A stretch of 64,000 bases of DNA from Oscillospiraceae bacterium (GCA_031264245.1 JAISEG010000005.1:1-64000); one strand, 5' to 3'. Positions 1-9,589 are shown, numbered from the stretch's first letter. Notes: generated from the sequence alone by a model not told the origin. Translations and numbers: made by a program.

Positions 1-3000
1 AACCGCGGGGAGATCGCTATCAGAATTTTCAGGGCGTGCTTTGATTTAGGGCTGGGCACGGTGGCTATGTATTCAAACGAGGATACGTTCGGCCTGTTCC
101 GCACCGTTGCGGACGAGGCGTATATGATAGGCCGGAACCAGAGCCCTCTCGGCGCGTACCTTGACATACCGTCCATTATCGAATTGGCGCGCCATCATCA
201 CGTGGACGCCATACATCCCGGTTACGGCTTTTTGTCCGAAAACCCGGACTTCGCCCGCGCGTGTGAGGCGGCGCATATCAAATTCATCGGGCCGCCGTCG
301 GACGTTATGGCGAAGATGGGCGACAAGCTTTCGGCAAAGGCCATCGCCGTGCAATGCGGAGTGCCGGTCATTCCGGGAGACAAAACGCCGCTGGCGAGCG
401 CCGAGGACGCCGTCGCGAAGGCAAGGGAATACGGCTTCCCCGTGATTTTGAAAGCGGCGGCGGGCGGCGGTGGGCGCGGTATGCGCCGCTGCGACAGCGA
501 AGCTGACGTTACGCGTGAATTCGCGCTCGTCAAAAGCGAGGCGCAGAAGGCTTTTGGAAACGACGATATTTTCATAGAAAAATTTCTTGTAGAGCCAAAG
601 CACATAGAGATACAAATACTCGCCGACGAGCACGGAAACGTGCTCCACCTCGGAGAGCGCGACTGTTCGCTCCAGCGCAGGTATCAAAAGGTCGTCGAGT
701 TCGCCCCGGCATTCTCCGTGCCGAAGCGGACGCGGGAAAAGCTGTGCGCGGACGCCGTTAAGATCGCGAAATCGGTCGGTTACATAAACGCCGGAACGGT
801 TGAGTTTCTTGTCGATAAAGACGGCGGGTACTATTTCATAGAGATGAATCCGCGTATCCAGGTCGAGCATACCGTAACGGAACAGGTCGCGGGAATTGAC
901 CTTGTGCGGGCGCAGATACTGATAGCGGAGGGGCATCCGCTTTCGCATCCCGAGATCGGGCTTCGCTCGCAGGACGATTTGCATATGCGCGGCTTTGCCG
1001 TGCAGTGCCGCGTTACGACGGAGGACCCGGCGAACAATTTCGCGCCCGACACGGGCAAGATCACAAGCTATCGCTCCGGCGGCGGCTTCGGAGTGCGGCT
1101 TGACGGGGGAAACGCCGCGGCGGGCTCCACGATCTCGCCGTATTACGACTCGCTGCTCGTAAAAGTGACCGTTTGGGACAATACGTTCGAGGGCGTCGCC
1201 AAGCGCGCGGCGCGGGCGATAAACGAGCTGCACATACGCGGCGTCAAGACAAATATCCCGTTTGTCACGAACATTTTGCACCATCCCGTGTTTTTGTCCG
1301 GCGATTGCCACACAAAATTTATCGACGATACGCCTGAGCTTTTCGAGTTCACGGGTTCCCGCGACCGCGCGACGCGGCTTTTGAAGTACATCGCGAATAT
1401 TCAGGTCAAATCCCCCGACGCGCGCCGCGCGCAATATGACGAGCCGCGCTATCCCGCGCCGCCCGCCGCGCCCAAGGCGGGACTAAAGCAGCTTTTCGAC
1501 AAAGACGGGCCGGACGCCGTAAAGCAATGGGTCCTGGATCAGAAAAAGCTCTTGATTTCAGACACTACGATGCGCGACGCGCATCAATCCTTGTTCGGAA
1601 CGCGTATGCGCACGCGCGATATGCTCGATTGCGCGGAGGGCGCCGCGGATATTTTGGCCGACTGCTTTTCGCTTGAAATGTGGGGCGGCGCGACGTTTGA
1701 CGTGGCGTACAGGTTCCTGCACGAGTCGCCATGGGAGCGGTTGGACGCGCTGAGAAAAAAAATACCGAACATACTGTTTCAAATGCTGCTGCGCGGCTCG
1801 AACACCGTCGGGTATACGAACTATCCCGACAATCTTGTGCGCGCGTTCGTAAAAGAATCGGCGCGGAGCGGAATCGACGTGTTCCGAGTCTTCGACTCGC
1901 TGAACTGGATCCCCGGTATGGAGATAGCGATGGAAGAGGTGCTTAAACAAGGCAAGCTGCTTGAAGCCGCCGTCTGCTACACGGGCGATATTTTGGATGA
2001 AAAGCGGGACAAATACACGCTTAAATACTACGTCGATATGGCGAAAGAGCTTGAGCGCCGCGGCGCGCATACGCTTGCGATAAAGGATATGTCCGGGCTG
2101 CTGAAGCCTTACGCGGCAAAAAAACTTGTCCGGGCGCTGAAACAGGAGATCGGCATCCCGGTGCATCTGCACACGCACGACACCTCGGGGAACCAGATCG
2201 CGGCGTATCTGCTTGCCGCGGAAGCGGGCGTCGATATAGTTGACACGGCGATCCCGGCGCTTTCGTCTCTGACCTCGCAGCCGCCGATGAGCTCTCTCGT
2301 CGCGGCGCTCGGCGGAACGGAGCGCGATACGGGCTTTGATTTAGGCCGCTTGCAGGAGCTCGACAATTACTGGGCGGACGTCCGTTCCCGCTACGGCGCG
2401 TTCGATTCCGGGCTCAGCAATCCGATGACTGAGATTTACCGATTTGAAATACCCGGAGGCCAGTACACAAATTTACAGCCGCAGGTCGTCTCCCTCGGAC
2501 TCGGAGACAGGTTTGAGGAAGTAAAAGAAATGTACAAGACCGTAAACGATATGCTCGGGGACCTTGTCAAGGTCACGCCGTCGTCCAAAATGGTCGGGGA
2601 TCTGGCGATATTTATGGTGCAAAACAGCCTCACGCCGGATAATATCGCTGAGCGCGGCGAGGCGCTTACGTTCCCGGATTCTGTGGTGAGCTATTTCAAG
2701 GGGATGATGGGGCAGCCGGCGTGGGGCTTCCCGCCGGAGCTGCAGCGCGTCGTGCTGAAAGGCGAAGAGCCCATCACCTGCCGCCCCGGAGAGCTGCTGC
2801 CGCCCGTGGATTTCGGCGCGGCGCGCGAGGAAATGCGCGGCTTTCTGCCGGAGCCGACGGAGCGGGACGTCATTTCTTGGTGTATTTATCCTAAGGTCAT
2901 GCGGGAATACTGCGAGCATGTCAGCGAATACGGCTATATAGCAGGTCTCGCGAGCCACGTGTTTTTCGGCGGTCTGGATATAGGCGAGACGACGAAGCTT

Positions 3001-3387
3001 GACATCGAGGACGGAAAAACGCTTGTAATTAAATATATCGGACTCGGCGACACGGACGAAAACGGTATGCGCACCGTGAATTTTGAGCTCAACGGTATGC
3101 GCCGCGAAGTGTCGGCGCCGGACCCCGCCGCCGCGGACACCGTAAAGCACGTGCAGCTTGCCGACCCGGAGGACAAGAGCCATGTCGGGGCGTCGATCCC
3201 CGGAATGATAGCGAAGCTCGCCGTCGCGCCGGGGGACCGCGTGGAGGAAAATCAGGTGCTCGCCGTCGTGGAGGCGATGAAGATGGAAATAAATATCGCG
3301 GCGCGTATGGCCGGCGTTGTGGAAAAGGTCTTAGTCGGCTTGGGGCAGACTGTCAAGGCGGGAGAGCTTATCGCGGTCATAAAATAG
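1..3387 (+). CDS. pyc: Pyruvate carboxylase, 5' end cut by window edge
   Basis: Biotin-dependent, ATP-driven carboxylation of pyruvate to oxaloacetate in the cytosol (anaplerosis, gluconeogenic precursor supply). The frame is open from base 1 and reads NRGEIAIRIFRAC, the conserved start of a biotin carboxylase domain, so only a handful of N-terminal residues are missing; 1128 residues are visible. Order: biotin carboxylase/ATP-grasp (about 1-450; glycine-rich KAAAGGGGRGMRR near 151, EMNPRIQVEH near 281), carboxyltransferase (DTTMRDAHQS near 520; HTHDTSGN metal-site region), a linker, and a C-terminal biotinyl domain with VEAMKMEI, the biotinylated lysine being codon 3280-3282. This is the fused single-chain form, not the split oxaloacetate decarboxylase type. 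It converges with the histidine kinase downstream, with only 8 bp between stop codons. Confidence 0.97.
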   Translation, partial: NRGEIAIRIFRACFDLGLGTVAMYSNEDTFGLFRTVADEAYMIGRNQSPLGAYLDIPSIIELARHHHVDAIHPGYGFLSENPDFARACEAAHIKFIGPPSDVMAKMGDKLSAKAIAVQCGVPVIPGDKTPLASAEDAVAKAREYGFPVILKAAAGGGGRGMRRCDSEADVTREFALVKSEAQKAFGNDDIFIEKFLVEPKHIEIQILADEHGNVLHLGERDCSLQRRYQKVVEFAPAFSVPKRTREKLCADAVKIAKSVGYINAGTVEFLVDKDGGYYFIEMNPRIQVEHTVTEQVAGIDLVRAQILIAEGHPLSHPEIGLRSQDDLHMRGFAVQCRVTTEDPANNFAPDTGKITSYRSGGGFGVRLDGGNAAAGSTISPYYDSLLVKVTVWDNTFEGVAKRAARAINELHIRGVKTNIPFVTNILHHPVFLSGDCHTKFIDDTPELFEFTGSRDRATRLLKYIANIQVKSPDARRAQYDEPRYPAPPAAPKAGLKQLFDKDGPDAVKQWVLDQKKLLISDTTMRDAHQSLFGTRMRTRDMLDCAEGAADILADCFSLEMWGGATFDVAYRFLHESPWERLDALRKKIPNILFQMLLRGSNTVGYTNYPDNLVRAFVKESARSGIDVFRVFDSLNWIPGMEIAMEEVLKQGKLLEAAVCYTGDILDEKRDKYTLKYYVDMAKELERRGAHTLAIKDMSGLLKPYAAKKLVRALKQEIGIPVHLHTHDTSGNQIAAYLLAAEAGVDIVDTAIPALSSLTSQPPMSSLVAALGGTERDTGFDLGRLQELDNYWADVRSRYGAFDSGLSNPMTEIYRFEIPGGQYTNLQPQVVSLGLGDRFEEVKEMYKTVNDMLGDLVKVTPSSKMVGDLAIFMVQNSLTPDNIAERGEALTFPDSVVSYFKGMMGQPAWGFPPELQRVVLKGEEPITCRPGELLPPVDFGAAREEMRGFLPEPTERDVISWCIYPKVMREYCEHVSEYGYIAGLASHVFFGGLDIGETTKLDIEDGKTLVIKYIGLGDTDENGMRTVNFELNGMRREVSAPDPAAADTVKHVQLADPEDKSHVGASIPGMIAKLAVAPGDRVEENQVLAVVEAMKMEINIAARMAGVVEKVLVGLGQTVKAGELIAVIK

Positions 3388-3395
3388 AGACCGGC

Positions 3396-5510
3396 TCAGG
3401 ATAAATACGTTTTCAACGTCGCGAACAGTTCCGACATGTCGAGCGGCTTGCCGATATGTCCGTCCATACCGGCCTTCCGACACTTCTCTATATCCTCTTT
3501 GAATACGTTCGCGGTCATCGCGATGATGGGAATTTGTTTCGCCTGCGGGACGTCTAACGCGCGGATCCTGCGCGTCGCCTCGTAGCCGTCCATTTCGGGC
3601 ATCTGTACGTCCATGAAAATGATTTCGTAGCGTTCCGGCGTATCGCCGAACATGCGCACGGCTTCCGCGCCGTTTTCAGCGTAATCGATCACGAGCTGCG
3701 TCGGTTCGAGCAGGGCGGATACGATCTCGCGGTTGATCTCCACATCCTCCGCCAGCAGGATCCTGTGCCCCTGAAATGACTCGGTCTGTTCATACTCCGC
3801 GCCGCCGCGTCCGTCGCCGCTCTTTTGACCGATATGGTCGCTTATACATTCCGCCACATCTGAAACGAACAAAGGCTTGGACAGGAAGCCGTTCACTCCT
3901 GCCGCTTTGGCGTCCTGTTCGATTGGATTCCAGTCATACGCGGAAATGATGATGATTTCCGGCTTATCCTGTCTCGCGGATATGATGCGCGAAAGCGCAA
4001 TGCCGTCCATCACAGGCATCCGCAGATCTATAAAGCAGAGGTCGTAGGCGGCGTCGCTTTCCAACAGCCTGAGCGCTTCCTGACTGTCCGTGGCAGTGTC
4101 GCAGATCAGATTCAGCCGCGGCGCGAGAACCTCGAAAAACTCCAGCACATCCGGTTCGTCGTCCACGACAAGTATCCTGACGGTTTCCGCGAGCCGGGCG
4201 AAGACCGGCTGATTTTCCCCCTCCGACGCTTGTCCAAGCTCGACGGCAAAAGCAAAGGTAGCGCCCGCGCCCAGCTCAGATTCGATCCATATATCGCCGT
4301 TCATCAGCTCGATGATGTGCTTGGAAATCGCAAGCCCGAGTCCTGTTCCGCCGAATTTGCGGGTGGTATCATTTTCCGCCTGTTCAAAGGAAGTAAACAG
4401 CCGTTTTTGCTGTTCCGGGCTGATTCCGATACCTGTGTCCACCACCTCGACCCGTATTTTACAGGAATTGTTTTCTTCCCCGATAAACCGCGCGTGCAGC
4501 GAGATCAAGCCTGCCTCCGGCGTAAACTTGACCGCGTTGGAAAGCAGGTTTGTGATGACCTGAGCCAGCCGCTGGTCGTCGCCGATCAGCTTCCCCGGAA
4601 TATTCGGGTCGAGCTTGACCTTTAAGGTCTGCCCCTTTTCGTTGATGCGGAAGATGATGACGTTTACAACCTTCTTGATCATCTTTTCAAAATTGAATTC
4701 AACATTGGATAAGTCAAATTTATTGGCTTCTATTTTGGACATGTCAAGTACGTCGTTGATAATGCCGAGCAAATGAGCGGACGCGATCTCGATTTTTTCA
4801 AAGGCGTAATCCTTTTTCTCCATGCTGCCCGCGGATTTGCCGATCATCGTCATACCCATTATAGCATTGATGGGGGTTCTGATCTCATGACTCATATTGG
4901 AGAGGAACTGACTCTTGGCCTGGTTTGCGGCAAAGGCTTTTTCCAGCGCCACGGTAAGCTCCTTCATCATATCGTTGCGAAGCAGGGCGTTTGTGATAAG
5001 CAGGCTGGCAGACCGCAGGATGGTTTCCTCGTCCACACCAAACACCCGCTCCTGATGGCAGTCGTTAAAGCCCACAAAGCCCCAGAATTCGCCGTGCAGG
5101 AAAACCGGCACAATCATCATAGAAAGAATACCCTGAGAGGAAAAACGCATACGCTGGTTTACCGGCATTTCGCGTACAATACTTTTGATGCACTCGTTTT
5201 TTGTCAGCTTCTCCTCCCAGCCCGGCAGGTCCTCGTCGTAGGGAACCTTAATGGTAATGCTCGTACCCTGCATCGGTTCCGCGCCCTCCGACCACTCGTA
5301 AAGCTGTGTGCAATACAGCCTGCCGTCCACACGGTAGTTGCGCCATAAACGTACACGGTCAGCATCCACGGCGTTCGCCAACACGCCCATGCTGCGCCAA
5401 AGAGCGCTCTCAAATTGATCCACTTCAGCCTGAAGCAGATACGTTATCGCGGTATTGACCGCGTCAAATAATTGATTGCGCTGTTCTACATCTGTTGCTT
5501 TCGCTTTCAC
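3396..5510 (-). CDS. Cytosolic GAF hybrid sensor histidine kinase with two receiver domains
   Basis: Phosphorelay signalling protein, 704 residues. A GAF-like sensory domain occupies about 20-175, followed by a short helix and HisKA with [19 protein letters not shown] (phospho-His about 208), HATPase_c with N-box [10 protein letters not shown] (about 321-330) and G-box [13 protein letters not shown] (about 387-399), then two receiver domains with acceptor aspartates at about 495 ([11 protein letters not shown]) and 634 ([11 protein letters not shown]). No transmembrane segment or signal peptide is visible, so it is expected to sense an intracellular or diffusible signal. No HPt or DNA-binding domain is fused and no output regulator lies nearby, so the final partner is unknown. 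Start GTG is chosen for the AGAGGAAG upstream. It is probably co-transcribed with the small membrane protein 30 bp upstream. Confidence 0.93.
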   Translation of the reverse strand: MKAKATDVEQRNQLFDAVNTAITYLLQAEVDQFESALWRSMGVLANAVDADRVRLWRNYRVDGRLYCTQLYEWSEGAEPMQGTSITIKVPYDEDLPGWEEKLTKNECIKSIVREMPVNQRMRFSSQGILSMMIVPVFLHGEFWGFVGFNDCHQERVFGVDEETILRSASLLITNALLRNDMMKELTVALEKAFAANQAKSQFLSNMSHEIRTPINAIMGMTMIGKSAGSMEKKDYAFEKIEIASAHLLGIINDVLDMSKIEANKFDLSNVEFNFEKMIKKVVNVIIFRINEKGQTLKVKLDPNIPGKLIGDDQRLAQVITNLLSNAVKFTPEAGLISLHARFIGEENNSCKIRVEVVDTGIGISPEQQKRLFTSFEQAENDTTRKFGGTGLGLAISKHIIELMNGDIWIESELGAGATFAFAVELGQASEGENQPVFARLAETVRILVVDDEPDVLEFFEVLAPRLNLICDTATDSQEALRLLESDAAYDLCFIDLRMPVMDGIALSRIISARQDKPEIIIISAYDWNPIEQDAKAAGVNGFLSKPLFVSDVAECISDHIGQKSGDGRGGAEYEQTESFQGHRILLAEDVEINREIVSALLEPTQLVIDYAENGAEAVRMFGDTPERYEIIFMDVQMPEMDGYEATRRIRALDVPQAKQIPIIAMTANVFKEDIEKCRKAGMDGHIGKPLDMSELFATLKTYLS

Positions 5511-5540
5511 GCTGTCATCTTCCTCTATGTTATATATTAT

Positions 5541-5834
5541 TTACGAACCTGATGCTTCTTTACGCCGCTTGTTTATAACCTTGTTTCTGTAGTAAAAAGC
5601 GATATCGATGCTGACCATGATAATATTGATAACGTAGAGCCAGAGCACAAAGTCAGGATTAGGCGAAAGCGCCTTATAAAAAATACCCAGCAGATATCCC
5701 AGCCATATCACGAGTAAAAACAGCAGGCTTTTCCCGGTGTTGTCACGGGCTTTGTATGATTTATAGATGTTGAACGGCCAGGCGAAGCCAAAGCAAAAAA
5801 GCATACCGGTTTCCAAAATTTTTAATAAGGGCAT
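5541..5834 (-). CDS. Small three-helix membrane protein, PQ-loop/SemiSWEET-like
   Basis: Product of 97 residues with three hydrophobic stretches (about 8-22, 35-53, 63-82) and a basic tail KRRKEASGS. The first helix carries FAWPFNIYKSYKARDNTGKS, which recalls the PQ-loop/SemiSWEET half-transporter pattern (proline in helix 1, then a basic loop), but I cannot confirm the family. It lies just upstream of the hybrid kinase in the same direction and shares its promoter, so a link with the sensor is possible but unproven. Start ATG has a GGAGAT ribosome site. Confidence 0.7.
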   Translation of the reverse strand: MPLLKILETGMLFCFGFAWPFNIYKSYKARDNTGKSLLFLLVIWLGYLLGIFYKALSPNPDFVLWLYVINIIMVSIDIAFYYRNKVINKRRKEASGS

Positions 5835-5916
5835 ATTTCATATCTCCATAGGTTGTCACAGTTTTTTTAATAAAACGATTTCCGGCGGGCTTGCCATTTT
5901 TACACTCATGCCTTAC

Positions 5917-5945
5917 ATTATAAGGTAATCCGCCATATTTGTAAA
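5917..5945 (-). promoter_or_regulatory. Sigma-A type promoter for membrane protein + hybrid kinase
   Basis: On the minus strand TTTACA (5940-5945), 17 bp, then TATAAT (5917-5922), followed by a leader of about 75 nt to the ATG at 5834. The -10 is perfect and the spacing ideal. There is no other good candidate in this 349-bp gap. Confidence 0.6.
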
Positions 5946-6000
5946 TAGTTAATCGTTACGGAGGGATCGGGCAAAGTATAAGCTGAATTTCCGTAGCATA

Positions 6001-6145
6001 AAAAAACCCGGAATATAAAATCGACATAACAGCAATTCGATAAATCAAACCGCTGCCAGGGAAGCGCGGCGCTATGTTCATAGCCATTCCGCTCAGTGGT
6101 ATCGCTGTTGCTTCCGCTCCTGACAATTTATTCTCCGGGTTTTTC
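6001..6145 (-). other. Long imperfect hairpin element downstream of rplL
   Basis: The ends AAAAAACCCGGA (6001-6012) and TCCGGGTTTTT (6134-6144) are complementary. Inside, several nested arms also pair: AACAGC with GCTGTT, GGAA with TTCC, and a terminal hairpin GCTATG/CATAGC. Read on the minus strand it lies about 40 nt after the rplL stop and finishes in CCGGGTTTTTTT, so it can act as the operon terminator. Its roughly 145-bp size and nested symmetry are much more elaborate than a terminator needs, so it may be a palindromic repeat or structured RNA. Confidence 0.5.
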
Positions 6146-6183
6146 TTTAAGCCTTATTTTTAAGATTGCTTTAGCTATCCTGA

Positions 6184-6564
6184 TTACTTCAGTTCGATTT
6201 TTGCTCCGGCCGCTTCAAACTTAGCCTTCATTTCTTCAGCTTCGTCCTTGCTTATGCCTTCCTTGACAGGATTCGGCGCGCCGTCAACAAGCGCCTTAGC
6301 TTCCTTGAGTCCAAGCGCGGTGATTTCGCGGACGATCTTGATAACTTCGATTTTCTTCGCTCCCGCGTCGGCAAGGATAACGTCAAACTCTGTTTTTTCC
6401 TCTGCCGCCGGAGCCGCCGCCGCGCCGCCGCCTGCCGCCGGAGCCGCCGCTGCCGCCGCTGAAACGCCGAAGGTTTCCTCGAGGGCATGAACGAGGTCTG
6501 AAAGATCCAAAACTGTAAGCGCCTTAATTTCTTCGATAAGAGCTGTTACTTTTTCACTGGCCAT
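6184..6564 (-). CDS. rplL: 50S ribosomal protein L7/L12
   Basis: Ribosomal stalk protein of 126 residues that recruits translational GTPases. The N-terminal dimerisation domain (about 1-30), an alanine/glycine-rich hinge (about 33-55, low complexity) and the C-terminal factor-binding domain ([42 protein letters not shown]) are all present at normal length. Good ribosome site AGGAGG. It follows rplJ by 58 bp and is the last gene of the operon. Confidence 0.99.
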   Translation of the reverse strand: MASEKVTALIEEIKALTVLDLSDLVHALEETFGVSAAAAAAPAAGGGAAAAPAAEEKTEFDVILADAGAKKIEVIKIVREITALGLKEAKALVDGAPNPVKEGISKDEAEEMKAKFEAAGAKIELK

Positions 6565-6622
6565 AATGTAAATAACCTCCTGTATAAGTTATACTTTTGT
6601 TTATTTTTTGTTCTGAGCTTGA

Positions 6623-7273
6623 TTATTCTTCGGATGTTTCTTCTGCGGTTTCTTCCGCTTCCGGCGCGGCTTCGGTCTCGACCGGCGCCGCTTCCCCGGC
6701 TGCCGTCTCCTCCGCCGGAGCAGCTTCGACGGGGGCTGCGTCAGCTTCGGCAGTCTCCGAAGAAATTGCCTCTCCGCCATTTTTCTTTTCAAGGATCTGC
6801 CCCAGCACCACCGCAAGACTTGTGATAGGAGCAAGCATCGTTCCAAGCACCTGAGCCAGCAGGGCTTGCTTGGAAGGAATAGCCGCAAGCGCCGTCAGTT
6901 CTTCGACCGACATGATGCGCCCTTCGACAAATCCGCCCTTGATTTCAAACTTTCCGTTCAATTTCTTCGCATAGTTGTTAACTATACGGGCGGGAGCAAT
7001 GGAATCTGTCGCGCTGAGCGCAATTGATGTGGTTCCGTTGAGAAGCGGGTCGAATTCGCCGTAGCCGACGTCGTTCATGGCAAAACGAAGAAGGGTATTT
7101 TTTACAACCGCGTAATCAACGCCCGCTTCACGGAATTCTCTTCGAAGCGCCGTGTCTTCCGCGACGTTAATGCCCTTATAATCAACCAATACTCCGCTGG
7201 CCGCATTTTTCAGCTTCTCCGTGATCTCGGCGACCATTGCTTTCTTTTCAGAAAGGACCTGTGCGTTTGACAA
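6623..7273 (-). CDS. rplJ: 50S ribosomal protein L10 with acidic C-terminal extension
   Basis: L10 anchors the L7/L12 dimers to 23S rRNA and represses its own mRNA. Recognisable by LSEKKAMVAEITEKLKNA at the N-terminus, YKGINVAEDTALRREFREAG and VKNTLLRFA. At 216 residues it is longer than the usual 165-180: the last 40 or so residues are an Ala/Glu/Pro/Thr-rich acidic tail (from about 172). Start TTG is supported by GGAGGTG nine bases upstream. An L10 leader lies in its 5' untranslated region. Confidence 0.97.
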   Translation of the reverse strand: MSNAQVLSEKKAMVAEITEKLKNAASGVLVDYKGINVAEDTALRREFREAGVDYAVVKNTLLRFAMNDVGYGEFDPLLNGTTSIALSATDSIAPARIVNNYAKKLNGKFEIKGGFVEGRIMSVEELTALAAIPSKQALLAQVLGTMLAPITSLAVVLGQILEKKNGGEAISSETAEADAAPVEAAPAEETAAGEAAPVETEAAPEAEETAEETSEE

Positions 7274-7384
7274 ATTGTTTCACCTCCGTATGAGATTTTT
7301 TGGCTGTACCAGCCGTGACGGTTTCCCGCCGCAGCGCCGCAGACAAACTGTTCCCCAGGTCTGCCGCCCCGCAAATATAAAACG

Positions 7385-7508
7385 CCTCCGCGTCATAGAC
7401 ACGTGAGGCGCTGTACAAAACAAATAAAAGTTTCTGCACACTCCTCGGCGGGACGGTTCGTTTAAACCGATTAAAACCCTTCGGTTTCCTGCTGTCTATG
7501 GAACGTTA
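7385..7508 (-). promoter_or_regulatory. L10 leader (autoregulatory mRNA structure) with attenuator hairpin
   Basis: The minus-strand leader between the internal promoter and rplJ contains CATAGACAGCAGG and CCGCCGAGG, conserved pieces of the Firmicute ribosomal L10 leader, followed by a hairpin CGCCTC...GAGGCG (about 7380-7411) and TTTTATATTT that looks like an attenuator. The known mechanism is L10(L12)4 binding to the kink-turn region to control rplJ-rplL expression. Boundaries are approximate. Confidence 0.8.
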
Positions 7509-7514
7509 AAATGA

Positions 7515-7543
7515 AGTATATATCATAAAAACGGAAAAGTCAA
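7515..7543 (-). promoter_or_regulatory. Internal promoter for rplJ-rplL
   Basis: TTGACT (7538-7543) and TATACT (7515-7520) on the minus strand with 17-bp spacing, immediately after the rplA stop codon. The start point would be near 7508, exactly at the beginning of the L10 leader. Confidence 0.75.
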
Positions 7544-7550
7544 GCCTTTA

Positions 7551-8243
7551 TTACACCAATCTTGCCGTGCTGACCTTTACGCCGGGACCCATCGTCGACG
7601 CCACAACACAGGAGCGTATATACTGACCCTTTGCCGCCGCGGGCTTCGCCCTGACAATGGCGTTTATTATGGTTTCAAAGTTTTCCGCCAGCTTTTCCGA
7701 ACCAAACGAAACCTTGCCTATCGGGCAGTGAATGATGTTTGTCTTGTCAAGGCGGTATTCGATCTTACCGGCCTTCAGCTCCGCGACAGCCTTGCCGACG
7801 TCGGTTGTCACCGTACCCGCCTTCGGGTTCGGCATAAGTCCCTTGGGACCCAGAACACGGCCGAGACGTCCGACAAGCCCCATCATATCCGGCGTGGCGA
7901 CGATAACGTCATAGTCGAAGAAATTTTCCTTCTGGATTCTCTCCACCATATCCTCCGCGCCCACAAACTCAGCGCCTGCGGCTGTGGCCTCATCCGCCTT
8001 GTCCCCCTTCGCGAAAACGAGCACCCGCACCGTCTTGCCTGTTCCGTGCGGCAATACGATAGCGCCGCGAACCTGCTGGTCGGCGTGTCTGCCGTCAACT
8101 CCAAGCTTTACGTGGAGCTCGACCGTTTCATCGAACTTGGCCTTTGCGATCTTTGTAACCAAAGCGACAGCCTCCTGCGGGTCGTACTGTGTGGTACGGT
8201 CCAATTCTTTTGCGCTGTCAACATACTTTTTGCCTCTAAACAC
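7551..8243 (-). CDS. rplA: 50S ribosomal protein L1
   Basis: L1-stalk protein, 230 residues, normal length, which binds 23S rRNA and, in many bacteria, its own mRNA. Recognised from [41 protein letters not shown] and the C-terminal STMGPGVKV. Start is GTG with AGGAGG ten bases upstream. It lies 70 bp after rplK, and the gap carries a putative L1-binding element. Confidence 0.98.
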   Translation of the reverse strand: MFRGKKYVDSAKELDRTTQYDPQEAVALVTKIAKAKFDETVELHVKLGVDGRHADQQVRGAIVLPHGTGKTVRVLVFAKGDKADEATAAGAEFVGAEDMVERIQKENFFDYDVIVATPDMMGLVGRLGRVLGPKGLMPNPKAGTVTTDVGKAVAELKAGKIEYRLDKTNIIHCPIGKVSFGSEKLAENFETIINAIVRAKPAAAKGQYIRSCVVASTMGPGVKVSTARLV

Positions 8244-8263
8244 TGTTAATAATCCTCCTATTA

Positions 8264-8291
8264 GTGGTTAATTCGGAATAATTCCTCCCAC
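8264..8291 (-). promoter_or_regulatory. Putative L1 autoregulatory site upstream of rplA
   Basis: The minus strand reads GTGGGAGGAATTATTCCG...CCAC. GGAATTATTCC is self-complementary and GTGG pairs with CCAC. The same block occurs upstream of rplK (8766-8810). Duplication before the two genes of the L11/L1 pair suggests an L1 mRNA-binding structure; this is inferred. Confidence 0.45.
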
Positions 8292-8313
8292 TTTATTGAA
8301 TGCCGGTCCGTTA

Positions 8314-8739
8314 TTATTCTTCTACGGTTATGCCCATGCTGCGGGCGGTTCCGGCTATCATGCTCATCGCGCTTTCTATTGAAGCGGCGTTAAGATCCGG
8401 CATTTTTGTTTCCGCGATTTTGCGGACGTCCTCCTTGGAAATCTTCGCCACCTTGTCCTTGTTTGGCACCGCGGAGGCCCTTTCGATCTTACACGCTTTT
8501 TTTATAAGCACCGGCGCCGGAGGGGTTTTTGTGATAAACGAGAAGGAGCGGTCGGCGTATACGGTGATAACAACAGGGATAACAAGTCCCACATCATTCT
8601 TTGTACGCTCGTTGAAGTCCTTGGTAAAGGCGACGATGTTGACGCCGTGCTGTCCCAGCGCGGGACCCACCGGAGGGGCTGGGGTAGCCTTTCCCGCCGG
8701 AATTTGCAGTTTGATATATCCTATTACTTTCTGAGCCAT
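8314..8739 (-). CDS. rplK: 50S ribosomal protein L11
   Basis: GTPase-centre protein, 141 residues. [31 protein letters not shown] and [21 protein letters not shown] are typical, and the length is standard. I place the start at the ATG of MAQKV (8739), which has GGAGG eight bases upstream; the longer in-frame GTG at 8751 would overlap that ribosome site. It follows nusG by 87 bp. Confidence 0.98.
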   Translation of the reverse strand: MAQKVIGYIKLQIPAGKATPAPPVGPALGQHGVNIVAFTKDFNERTKNDVGLVIPVVITVYADRSFSFITKTPPAPVLIKKACKIERASAVPNKDKVAKISKEDVRKIAETKMPDLNAASIESAMSMIAGTARSMGITVEE

Positions 8740-8765
8740 CGTTAATGGCACCTCCTTGAAAAAAT

Positions 8766-8810
8766 GTGGTGGGTCGCATTCACTGCGCTTTTCGGAATAA
8801 TTCCTCCCAC
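8766..8810 (-). promoter_or_regulatory. Second copy of putative L1 site, upstream of rplK
   Basis: The minus strand starts with the same GTGGGAGGAATTATTCCG block as at 8264-8291 and ends in CCCACCAC, which can close on the initial GTGGG. It lies in the rplK leader, where L1 control of the L11-L1 unit would be expected from other bacteria. Confidence 0.45.
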
Positions 8811-8826
8811 TTAAAAGTAAACCCTT

Positions 8827-9357
8827 TTATGATATCGACTCGACCTGATCCAGCGACAGCTCGACAGGCGTCTCGCGTCCGAACATGGAGACGATGACCC
8901 TGACCTTGTTCTTTTCAGGGGCAAGCTCTTCCACCGTACCGATAAAGCCGTCAAGCGCGCCGTCGATTATGCGCACGCTGTCGCCTTCGCCGTATTCGAG
9001 CTTGATTTCACGTTTTTCAACGCCCAGAGCCGCCACCTCCGCGTCGGTAAGCGCTACCGGCTTTGACCCCGGACCGACAAAGCCCGTTGCCCCGCGAATG
9101 TTTCTGACGACATGCCAGCTTTCGTCGGTCATTATCATCTTCACAAGCACATAGCCCGGAAACAGCTTGTGTTCGACCTCTTTTGTCTGTGAATCCTTGA
9201 TTTCCGTCACCTTTTCGGTGGGTACGCTGACCTCGAAAATCAAATCGTGCAGCTTGCGGTTTTCAACGGTACTCAGTATCGTTGCCGCGACCTTACCTTC
9301 ATAGCCCGAGTAGGTATGCACTACGTACCATCTCGCCTCTTCAGACATACTCAGCAT
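8827..9357 (-). CDS. nusG: Transcription termination/antitermination protein NusG
   Basis: RNA polymerase elongation factor, 176 residues. The NGN domain (WYVVHTYSGYEGKVA, PGYVLVKM, VRNIRGATGFVG) is followed by a KOW domain (GDSVRIIDGALDGFIGTVEEL). Two in-frame ATGs (9357 and 9348) are both plausible and no strong ribosome site separates them. It sits between secE and rplK, the classical order. Confidence 0.98.
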   Translation of the reverse strand: MLSMSEEARWYVVHTYSGYEGKVAATILSTVENRKLHDLIFEVSVPTEKVTEIKDSQTKEVEHKLFPGYVLVKMIMTDESWHVVRNIRGATGFVGPGSKPVALTDAEVAALGVEKREIKLEYGEGDSVRIIDGALDGFIGTVEELAPEKNKVRVIVSMFGRETPVELSLDQVESIS

Positions 9358-9358
9358 T

Positions 9359-9589
9359 CTATCGCGCCAGACTGATTATCAGTGATACCAGCCGGGTCGC
9401 CGTCTCACTGAAAAGTGCGATAACTATACTCACCAGCAGTACCATCGCGACAACCACCAGCGTGTTGTTGGCAGTCTGCTTCGGAGTGGGCCAAACTACC
9501 TTCTTGAGCTCTGATCTCAGCTCGCGAAACCACTTCACGATTCTTTTGCCCAGGCGGATAAACGGGTTTTGCTTCTTTGTTTCAGACAT
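9359..9589 (-). CDS. secE: Preprotein translocase subunit SecE
   Basis: Single-span SecYEG subunit of 76 residues. The amphipathic segment WFRELRSELKKVVWPTPKQT is the conserved SecE cytosolic helix, followed by one transmembrane helix (about 44-70). Strong GGAGGAGG ribosome site. The stop is one base before the nusG start region, so the two are translationally close. Confidence 0.97.
   Translation of the reverse strand: MSETKKQNPFIRLGKRIVKWFRELRSELKKVVWPTPKQTANNTLVVVAMVLLVSIVIALFSETATRLVSLIISLAR

Noticed and set aside
73-1434. Long antisense open frame opposite pyruvate carboxylase
   Set aside because: Arg/Val-rich mirror of a GC-rich gene, with no family motif. The sense frame is unmistakable.
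6400-6480. Alanine/glycine codon repeat resembling a simple-sequence repeat
   Set aside because: It is the normal L7/L12 hinge.
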